From Candidatus Heimdallarchaeota archaeon (lineage in GTDB: Archaea > Asgardarchaeota > Heimdallarchaeia > JABLTI01): a stretch of 6,023 bases of DNA. Positions 1 through 5,351 of the stretch are shown one piece after another (the first letter of the stretch is position 1; each line of letters starts with the position of its first letter). The stretch is taken from contig DAOUWQ010000103.1 in the NCBI GenBank assembly GCA_030667035.1, positions 1 to 6,023 on the forward strand, read 5' to 3'. Under the pieces are notes generated by a model, which was not told the DNA's origin, searched no databases, and saw only the letters and a program-made list of their open reading frames with translations. The position numbers and the translations under genes were made by a program.

Positions 1-2
1 TA

Positions 3-293
3 ATGGTACAAAGATTTAGACGAAAAGTCAGAAAACAACGTGGTAGTATGCACCATGGTTGGGGTATCCAAAAAGGTCATAAAAAAGCCGGCAGTAGAGG
101 TGGCGTTGGTAAATCAGGCGGAACAACCCATCAATGGATGCATTCTATAGTTACCGGTAAAGTCTATGGTAAACAAGGCTTCGTTAGACCACCAAGAGCT
201 TCACCTCACCCTAAAGCAATGAACATCGGCGACATTACAGATAAGCTAGATATGCTTATCGCAAAAGGCATTGCAACGAAAAAAGGCACCTAA
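3..293 (+). CDS. rpl15: Ribosomal protein L15 (uL15), N-terminal 96 residues, cut by an in-frame stop
   Basis: Large-subunit ribosomal protein uL15, an rRNA-binding structural protein. The first ~50 residues are the basic, glycine-rich extension typical of L15, with RFRRKVRKQRGS, then HGWG at about residues 18-21, then KKAGSRGGVGKSGG. They lead into GKVYGKQGFVRPP (about 52-64), the conserved archaeal L15 segment before the globular domain. NIGDITDKLDMLI (about 75-87) begins the L15/L18e fold. The ATG lies in TAATG, so a TAA at 1-3 probably ends the gene upstream; archaeal operons usually have L30 there, which is an inference. Archaeal L15 is normally about 145-150 residues, so 96 is too short. 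The frame after the TAA at 291-293 supplies exactly the missing part (see 294-452). This may be a sequence error, a real truncation or readthrough. Identity of the family is near certain. Confidence 0.93.
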   Translation: MVQRFRRKVRKQRGSMHHGWGIQKGHKKAGSRGGVGKSGGTTHQWMHSIVTGKVYGKQGFVRPPRASPHPKAMNIGDITDKLDMLIAKGIATKKGT

Positions 294-452
294 ATTACTG
301 TAGATACCACTAAAATGGATGTAACAAAAGTCCTTAGTAAAGGATATGCCAAGAAAATGACTATAATTGCTCAATCCTTCTCAGCATCTGCTAAAGTTAA
401 AATCGAAAAGGTAGGCGGAAAAGCAAAAATAGCATCAAAAACAAATAACTAA
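294..452 (+). pseudogene. rpl15: C-terminal 52 codons of L15, in the same frame but after the TAA
   Basis: This stretch continues the L15 reading frame without any shift and ends at TAA 450-452. Its translation has the hallmarks of the L15/L18e C-terminus: ITVDTTKMDVTKVLSKG is the strand-and-loop region, and SFSASAKVKIEKVGGKA matches the family's FS-x-SA-x-x-K-I-E-x-x-GG ending. With the TAA counted as one residue the whole gene would encode 149 residues, the normal archaeal length. No further stop or frameshift is present and codon use looks the same as upstream, so the region has not decayed. The only internal ATG, at 315, would give 45 residues and has no convincing ribosome-binding site. 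A single base change (for example AAA to TAA) would explain everything. It is labelled pseudogene only because it is cut off as read; readthrough or an assembly error is equally possible. Confidence 0.85.
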
Positions 453-453
453 T

Positions 454-498
454 AATCTCCGGTATTTTCGGAGATTCAACTCTATTTTTTTCTTTTAA
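454..498 (+). terminator. Hairpin plus T-rich tract after L15
   Basis: AATCTCCG (454-461) pairs perfectly with CGGAGATT (469-476) around a 7-base loop, two bases after the distal L15 stop at 450-452. It is followed by a T-rich run with seven Ts at 485-491 and four more at 493-496. Archaeal RNA polymerase terminates at T-runs, so this is probably the end of the ribosomal-protein transcript. Its place directly after the distal stop, not after the internal TAA, suggests the transcription unit is still built for the full-length gene. Confidence 0.7.
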
Positions 499-546
499 TC
501 CAATCTTAGTTTTTGCACTGATTTTTCTACCAAAATATTAATTGAC

Positions 547-569
547 ACTTAAAAATATCAATTTTAAGT
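547..569 (+). promoter_or_regulatory. Inverted repeat and possible TATA element upstream of alaS
   Basis: The 209-base gap between L15 and alaS holds, beyond the terminator, only AT-rich sequence without a credible gene. ACTTAAAA (547-554) is repeated inverted as TTTTAAGT (562-569) around a 7-base spacer. The left arm runs into TTAAAAATAT, which resembles an archaeal TATA box. That would place a start site near 580 and give an alaS leader of about 80 bases. In such AT-rich DNA an 8-base inverted repeat may arise by chance, so this is a weak call. Confidence 0.25.
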
Positions 570-661
570 AAGAAAAAAATTACAGTAAAGCTAAAAAAGA
601 AGTAATTTCTGAAAAGAAAAGGAAATTATCTCATTGAAAACAACAACGTGCGTGAAAAATC

Positions 662-3433
662 TTGTCCGTAGACATTAATAAATTAAAAGATGAAATCAGA
701 AAAAAATCTAAAGTTAATCCAGAGAAATTTTACCCTGTAGACTCGTTACAAGAATTAGGGTTCAGTAGAGGAATTTGTATTCATTGTGGGAAGGCTTTCT
801 GGGCGATTGAAGAAAGAGATTTTTGTGATGAACCTGAATGTCGTCTAAAGAGTGGTCTTATGCCATATGGTTTTATTAATGACCCACCATCAACTAAACG
901 ATTAAATTATACTGAAACTTGGAAGAACGCTTGGGTACCCATTTTTGAAAAACATGGACATACCGTTATCCCAAGATATCCTATAGTTGCACGTTGGAGA
1001 GATGACACTGAATTTGTTCAAGCTTCCGTTTATGGTTTTCAACCCCACGTTGTAAGTGGTGAAGTTGATCCACCTGCTAATCCTGTACTAATTCCTCAAC
1101 CTTGTCTAAGATTCAATGACATAGACAATGTTGGCTTATCTGGAAGGCACTTGACATCCTTTGTAATGGTAGGTGAGTTAGTATTCAACAAACCAGGGAA
1201 ATTCATCTATTTTATGGATGACGGAATAAAATACATTCATGATTATTTAACCACAGGTCTTGGAATAAAACCAAAAGAAGTAATTTATCACGAGGATGCT
1301 TGGGGTGGCGGAGGCAATCTTGGCAGCTCAATGGAATTCTTCATACGAGGATTAGAAGTTGGTAATCAAGTTTATATGACCTACAAAGTAGAACCAGATG
1401 GTAGCTATTCCAAATTATCTACTACAGTTATTGATATGGGTGCGGGATTAGGTCGCTCTACTTGGCTAATAAATGGCACCCCAACTCAATATGAAGTCAA
1501 TTTTGATACTGTCCTTCCAAAAGTGCTCAAAAAAATAGGCTTTAAACCTGACCAAACTTTATGGGAGAAATATGCTCGATACAGTGGTGTTCTTAATTAT
1601 CTCGAGACGGACGTTGCTAGTGTTTGGGTTGATGTTGCAAAATCATTGAATACTGACCCTAATATTTTGAAAGCTGAAATTCAACCAATGAAAGCTGTCT
1701 ACTCAGTAATTGATCACACAAGAACTCTTCTCTGGGCAATTTCTGATGGTGCCTTACCATCAAATATTGGTGGCGGATATAATTTACGTTTCTTACTCAG
1801 AAGAGCTTGGTCTATAGTAGCTGAAAATGGTTGGGATCTTGATTTGTTTGATCTCATTGATTGGCATATGGATGACCTAAAGGATCTCTTCCCAAATTAT
1901 GCTAAACATGGTGATACTGTCAAAGAAGTATTTGAAGTAGAATACAAGCGCTATAAAGCAACGAAAGAGAAAGGGATGAAAATTCTCAAAAAGAAATTGA
2001 AATCTTCAAAATCAATTTCTGTTGATGAATTAGTAACTCTCTACGATTCTAATGGCATTGTTCCTGAAATGCTTGTAGAGGTATCAAAAGAACTTGGAAA
2101 AGAAGTGAGAATCCCTGATGATTTTTACAGTAGATTACATGATATCCATGAAAAAACAAGTAGCGTAAAACCATTAGCTACACAAGGTGATTATAAAATC
2201 CCAGAAGATTTACCTGATACCTTAATTGATTATGATGATCTGAATTTTGAGGGAGAAGTTTTGTGGCAACAGGATAATCTACTTGTGCTAAAGAAGACTG
2301 GATTCTACCCAACTTCAGGAGGTCAATTGCATGACCTTGGGTCAATTGACGGTATTAATATTAAAGAAGTGAGAAAAGTAGGTGCAGTTGTTGTTCATGT
2401 TCTGGAAAAACCACGTCCAACAAAAAGGAAAAAAGTTCGCTGCACTATAGATGTCTATAGAAGAAATATTCTAATGCGTCATCATACAGCAACTCATATT
2501 ATTAATGCTGCTGCGAAAGAAGTTCTGGGGTCACATGTTTGGCAAGCAGGCGCTGAGAAAACAATGGAAAAGGGTCGATTGGATATTACCCACTTTGATT
2601 CTTTGACTCGAGAGCAGATGGCTGCAATTGAGAAACGATCAAATGAGATTGTTTACTTAAATATTCCAGTAACTGTTGAAGTTTTACCTCGAGATATTGC
2701 AGAACAAAGATATGGTTTCACCATTTATCAAGGCGGAGCAATTCCTGAGAAGAATCTACGTATTGTAGCAATCGATGATATTGATATCGAATGTTGTAGT
2801 GGTACTCACACACAAAGAACTGGTGATGTAGGACCAATTGTTCTTTTGAGTTCCGAAAGAATTCAAGATGGTATTGTTCGTTTAGAATATGTTTCCGGAG
2901 AGACAGCTGTAAATGCAATACAAAGAAGAAATCAACTTGTTCACGAAACATTAGATATGTGGGGAATTGATCTTCCCGCTTTGCCTGCAACAGCCCAACG
3001 ATTCTTTAATGAGTGGAAAGCACAGAAAAAAGAACTTCTCGAAGTGAAGAAAGAGAAAGCAGCACTAGAATCTGAATTGTTAGAAAAGAAAATGCTTTCA
3101 GTTGGAAAAGTAAAGATCCTTGCTGAAATGCTATCAGGAGATGTTGAATACCTCAGTCAATTAATCTTCACTCTAACTGCTAAAAATGAAGATCTCATAA
3201 TATTAGTGATTGGAGAAGAATCTCTTTTCATGGCCATCGGTGCTGGAAAGAAAGCAGCAACCATTTTCTCAAGTAGCGACCTTCTAAAAGAAACATCTAA
3301 AGTGATGGATGGATCTGGTGGTGGTAAGTCAACTTTTGCTAGAGGAAGTGGAAAAGATCCCAAGAAAATACCTGATGCTATAGCAAAATTCAAACAACTT
3401 ATAGAATCAGGGAAAAAAACGACTAAAAAATAA
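662..3433 (+). CDS. alaS: Alanyl-tRNA synthetase, archaeal type, full length
   Basis: Cytoplasmic class II enzyme that charges tRNA-Ala with alanine using ATP and hydrolyses mischarged Ser- or Gly-tRNA-Ala. At 923 residues it has the archaeal length and order. An N-terminal zinc ribbon has C39, C42, C55 and C60. The catalytic core follows: RWRDDTEF (111-118), motif 2 region QPCLRFNDIDNVGLSGRHLT (146-165), and motif 3 region DMGAGLGRSTW (258-268). The tRNA-recognition helices follow, with NIGGGYNLRFLLRR at 368-381. The editing domain has GFYPTSGGQL (547-556) and both metal-binding pairs, H608/H612 (HTATH) and C712/H716 (CSGTH). A probable coiled coil spans about 783-812, and C-Ala ends with GSGGGKSTFARGSG (884-897). 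The start is TTG: an in-frame TGA at 653-655 excludes anything much earlier, and no good ribosome site is visible beyond GTGA at 652-655. Motif 3 usually reads GLER; here it is GLGR. The gene is otherwise intact. Confidence 0.97.
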   Translation: MSVDINKLKDEIRKKSKVNPEKFYPVDSLQELGFSRGICIHCGKAFWAIEERDFCDEPECRLKSGLMPYGFINDPPSTKRLNYTETWKNAWVPIFEKHGHTVIPRYPIVARWRDDTEFVQASVYGFQPHVVSGEVDPPANPVLIPQPCLRFNDIDNVGLSGRHLTSFVMVGELVFNKPGKFIYFMDDGIKYIHDYLTTGLGIKPKEVIYHEDAWGGGGNLGSSMEFFIRGLEVGNQVYMTYKVEPDGSYSKLSTTVIDMGAGLGRSTWLINGTPTQYEVNFDTVLPKVLKKIGFKPDQTLWEKYARYSGVLNYLETDVASVWVDVAKSLNTDPNILKAEIQPMKAVYSVIDHTRTLLWAISDGALPSNIGGGYNLRFLLRRAWSIVAENGWDLDLFDLIDWHMDDLKDLFPNYAKHGDTVKEVFEVEYKRYKATKEKGMKILKKKLKSSKSISVDELVTLYDSNGIVPEMLVEVSKELGKEVRIPDDFYSRLHDIHEKTSSVKPLATQGDYKIPEDLPDTLIDYDDLNFEGEVLWQQDNLLVLKKTGFYPTSGGQLHDLGSIDGINIKEVRKVGAVVVHVLEKPRPTKRKKVRCTIDVYRRNILMRHHTATHIINAAAKEVLGSHVWQAGAEKTMEKGRLDITHFDSLTREQMAAIEKRSNEIVYLNIPVTVEVLPRDIAEQRYGFTIYQGGAIPEKNLRIVAIDDIDIECCSGTHTQRTGDVGPIVLLSSERIQDGIVRLEYVSGETAVNAIQRRNQLVHETLDMWGIDLPALPATAQRFFNEWKAQKKELLEVKKEKAALESELLEKKMLSVGKVKILAEMLSGDVEYLSQLIFTLTAKNEDLIILVIGEESLFMAIGAGKKAATIFSSSDLLKETSKVMDGSGGGKSTFARGSGKDPKKIPDAIAKFKQLIESGKKTTKK

Positions 3434-3440
3434 ATAAAGG

Positions 3441-3464
3441 ATAAAGTGAAAAATTTCACTTTAT
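3441..3464. terminator. Palindromic bidirectional terminator between convergent genes
   Basis: ATAAAGTGAAA (3441-3451) pairs over all 11 bases with TTTCACTTTAT (3454-3464), leaving only two A residues between. In RNA the innermost pairs would open to form a slightly larger loop. It lies in the 22-base gap between the alaS stop and the stop of the convergent oxidoreductase gene, and its right arm includes that gene's TGA (3456-3458 on the minus strand). Read on the minus strand, the hairpin is followed by a T-rich run (complement of about 3423-3438); on the plus strand by TTATTTCT. A shared terminator for both genes is the simplest reading. Confidence 0.65.
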
Positions 3465-4529
3465 TTCTACTGCTTTTCCAGTTTTGGCTGCTTCAATAGC
3501 GGCCTCAATGCATTTTACTGCATCAGTTCCTTCTACATCGGATACTAATGGTTTCTTTCTGGAATCAATACAACTAAGAAAATCTTTGTCTTCGAGATAG
3601 AGAGGTTCTTGATCTTTACCAGCAGCAAGATAGTGGTTGGTAACTTCAGTAGCTCGATAAGCTCCGAGAAATTCTGAGAACGAATTGCTAAGAGAGTGTT
3701 GTGCAAGACCTTTTTCACTTATTATTGATTGTAAAATGAAATCCAAAGTGACAACATCTTGAGAGGTTTGAACAATTAGTTTTCTACGTTTTAGGTTTGG
3801 AAAAGCTCTCCAAGTTGCTCGACAATCAAAAAGGATTGGATTTGTCTCTTGACCTTTGAAACCTTCGTACTCGAAAATAGCAAAAAGCTCAACTTCATAA
3901 GGGAAACCATCGATATAGCACGCTGTAGCTGTAACTCTCTTTGGAATCTTACCAAGCAAACCATTTACTACATCTATATCGTGTACCATAAAATCATGGC
4001 CACAACCAAGATAGTTAGAATCCAAATTTTTACCGTCCAACTTCTTTGGTCCTGGTCCAACTCTTCGTCCAGTAAGATGCATGATTTTGTCTTCGGTTTT
4101 TGCTTCCTCAAGAAGTGATTTTAAAGTGACAACAACAGGATTATATCTTTCTAAATGACCTACTTGGATAATTCGATTGTGCTCTTTAGCTTTTTTGGAT
4201 ATGATATTGCACTCTTCAACAGTAGGAGCTAAAGGCTTTTCACACAAGATATCACAGTGTTCTAACATTTTTAGTGCTATTTGTTTGTGAATTTTAGTTG
4301 GTATGGCGAGAATCGCACCAGATAAATTTTCTTTCTCAAGCATAACGTCAAGATCATCGTATCGATTTTCTTTTGGTATTTCGTTTATATCACCGATTTG
4401 TTTCAAGCGATCTTTATCTGCATCACAGATTACTACTTTATCACAGAAATTTTCATTCTGTAATCGAACTACATTTCTGACATGGTTTTTTCCCCATTTT
4501 CCTAAACCTACAATTGCAATTGTTTTCAT
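3456..4529 (-). CDS. Gfo/Idh/MocA-family NAD(P)-dependent oxidoreductase, possibly a UDP-N-acetylhexosamine 3-dehydrogenase
   Basis: A 357-residue soluble sugar-type dehydrogenase with both domains complete. The N-terminal Rossmann fold begins MKTIAIVGLGKWGKNH, with the dinucleotide-binding GLGKWG at 8-13. CEKPL at 96-100 carries K98, the conserved EKP lysine. VGHLERYNP (123-131) is a signature seen in members close to UDP-GlcNAc 3-dehydrogenases and other nucleotide-sugar oxidases. GHDFMVHDIDVV (177-188) holds the likely catalytic Asp/His pair, D179 and H183, in the alpha/beta C-terminal domain. The C-terminal SDVEGTDAVKCIEAAIEAAKTGKAVEI is typical of the family. The ATG start is supported by AGAGGT eight bases upstream. 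It converges on alaS and diverges from the gene at 4704. No glycan-synthesis genes are in view, so the substrate is uncertain: a role in cell-surface glycan or nucleotide-sugar synthesis is an inference, and inositol or other sugar substrates remain possible. Confidence 0.9.
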   Translation of the reverse strand: MKTIAIVGLGKWGKNHVRNVVRLQNENFCDKVVICDADKDRLKQIGDINEIPKENRYDDLDVMLEKENLSGAILAIPTKIHKQIALKMLEHCDILCEKPLAPTVEECNIISKKAKEHNRIIQVGHLERYNPVVVTLKSLLEEAKTEDKIMHLTGRRVGPGPKKLDGKNLDSNYLGCGHDFMVHDIDVVNGLLGKIPKRVTATACYIDGFPYEVELFAIFEYEGFKGQETNPILFDCRATWRAFPNLKRRKLIVQTSQDVVTLDFILQSIISEKGLAQHSLSNSFSEFLGAYRATEVTNHYLAAGKDQEPLYLEDKDFLSCIDSRKKPLVSDVEGTDAVKCIEAAIEAAKTGKAVEIK

Positions 4530-4537
4530 AGTAAGGT

Positions 4538-4543
4538 ACCTCT
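4538..4543 (-). promoter_or_regulatory. Ribosome-binding site of the oxidoreductase gene
   Basis: On the minus strand AGAGGT lies eight bases before the ATG at 4529-4527. GAGGT matches the core complementary to the CCUCC end of 16S rRNA. It is the clearest Shine-Dalgarno in the window and fixes the start of this gene. Confidence 0.65.
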
Positions 4544-4572
4544 GAAACTATGCAAGGTTTTCGTTAATTTCG

Positions 4573-4580
4573 TTTTAAAA
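4573..4580 (-). promoter_or_regulatory. Candidate TATA box of the oxidoreductase gene
   Basis: TTTTAAAA, preceded by purine-rich GAAAA on the minus strand, lies 44-51 bases before the ATG. With the usual archaeal spacing of about 26 bases, transcription would start near 4550. The leader would then be about 20 bases and just contain the AGAGGT ribosome site, which makes the arrangement self-consistent. The surrounding DNA is AT-rich, so chance matches are common. Confidence 0.35.
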
Positions 4581-4675
4581 TTTTCTATACTGTAAGATAA
4601 ATGAAAATAATAATATCATATTTAAGTAATTATCAAGAGAGTTCGAGTAGGATTTAATAACAAGTCAATTAGCAG

Positions 4676-4687
4676 AATACTATAATG
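4676..4687 (+). promoter_or_regulatory. Candidate TATA box of the membrane-protein gene
   Basis: The sequence AATACTATAATG is centred about 22 bases before the TTG at 4704. If used, it would give a transcript that is leaderless or nearly so, which fits the lack of a ribosome-binding site there. TATTTAAGT at about 4619-4627 is an alternative that would give a leader of about 55 bases. Confidence 0.22.
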
Positions 4688-4703
4688 AGATGGATGGATA
4701 CTT

Positions 4704-5183
4704 TTGGAATACGAATCACCCTTTTCACCATACGAAGCAATTAAAAAAACAGAGAAATTTTTTACCGAAGAACTACTTAATGTAACGATTAAGGAAAAAC
4801 CTATGGGCAAAGGAGATGCGCAAATGATCGATGTTGGCATTTCTGGAGGAAGATGGGAAATATTCTGGATGAAAGTATATGCTTCAAAAAATGCTACTGG
4901 TGGATCGATAATAACAACAAGAGGACGTTCTGGTTTACAACAATTATCATTCGCAGCAATAATATTGGTGTTTTCAGGACCTTTCTTTTATTATGCTCTA
5001 TCAAGTAGTCGTTATTGGATTTTTGCCTTTCCAGTGTTGCTTTTTGCAGTGGGCTTGCTAAGTATAATAATGCCAATAATGCGTGTAAGATCCACAAACA
5101 AGCAATTAAAAGAAGTACTGACCGGATCTAGAGATGTTATTAAAGGTAGGAAAGGTTCTTCCTCAACAATAAGACTTGAATAA
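4704..5183 (+). CDS. Small membrane protein with two transmembrane segments, family not recognised
   Basis: A 159-residue protein. Residues 1-75 are soluble and mixed in charge (SPYEAIKKTEKFFTEELL, then GISGGRWEIFWMKVY), suggesting a small folded alpha/beta domain. Two hydrophobic segments follow at about 81-99 and 105-127, joined by only a few residues around SSSRY. The tail is basic (RVRSTNKQLKEVL, then KGRK). Arginines and lysines on both flanks of the hairpin predict, by the positive-inside rule, that both ends are cytoplasmic. There is no signal peptide. The start is TTG: a TGA at 4686-4688 closes the frame upstream, and the next in-frame Met is residue 34, which would remove much of the soluble part. 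It is transcribed divergently from the oxidoreductase gene. I do not recognise the family and assign no function; that it is a real gene rests on the coherent domain and membrane layout. Confidence 0.72.
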   Translation: MEYESPFSPYEAIKKTEKFFTEELLNVTIKEKPMGKGDAQMIDVGISGGRWEIFWMKVYASKNATGGSIITTRGRSGLQQLSFAAIILVFSGPFFYYALSSSRYWIFAFPVLLFAVGLLSIIMPIMRVRSTNKQLKEVLTGSRDVIKGRKGSSSTIRLE

Positions 5184-5206
5184 GAGATAAACAATAGATA
5201 ATTTAC

Positions 5207-5222
5207 TTATTCGTAAGAATAA
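5207..5222 (+). terminator. Weak hairpin after the membrane-protein gene
   Basis: TTATTC (5207-5212) pairs with GAATAA (5217-5222) around GTAA, 24 bases after the TAA stop. The stem is short and AT-rich and no long T-run follows, so termination here is only possible. The rest of the 168-base gap to 5351 is AT-rich and shows no gene. Confidence 0.25.
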
Positions 5223-5302
5223 ACGGTAGCAAAAATAATAACATTCTAAATAATTGCTTATCTAAAGACAAAAATAGACGAAAAAAACCTCTTAGATAAA
5301 GA

Positions 5303-5310
5303 TTAAATAA
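5303..5310 (+). promoter_or_regulatory. Candidate TATA box of the acidic-protein gene
   Basis: TTAAATAA is centred about 45 bases before the ATG at 5352. Usual spacing would start the transcript near 5332, leaving a leader of about 20 bases that includes GTGAT at 5343-5347. GTGAT matches the distal part of the archaeal Shine-Dalgarno sequence and lies four bases before the ATG. The AT-rich background lowers confidence. Confidence 0.3.
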
Positions 5311-5351
5311 AGAGTAACGATATTGATAACGAAAAAAATAATGTGATAAAA

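Noticed and set aside
291..293. Reassignment of TAA to an amino acid.
   Set aside because: alaS, the 4704-5183 gene and the full L15 frame all end properly at TAA, so TAA is a working stop codon here.
315..452. A separate 45-residue gene starting at ATG 315.
   Set aside because: It lacks a ribosome site and would omit the conserved ITVD strand just before it; the homology begins directly after the TAA, which favours one interrupted L15 gene.
453..661. A tRNA or small RNA gene between L15 and alaS.
   Set aside because: No cloverleaf, T-loop GTTC motif or GC-rich structured core was found; only the terminator hairpin and AT-rich sequence are visible.
2718..3459. Minus-strand frames of 90-100 codons inside alaS.
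   Set aside because: They lie within the well-conserved editing and C-Ala regions of alaS and show no domain-like sequence or ribosome site.
3849..4545. Plus-strand frames opposite the oxidoreductase gene.
   Set aside because: The minus-strand protein has full family motifs over this span; the plus-strand translations are Phe/Ser/Ile-rich with no recognisable domain.
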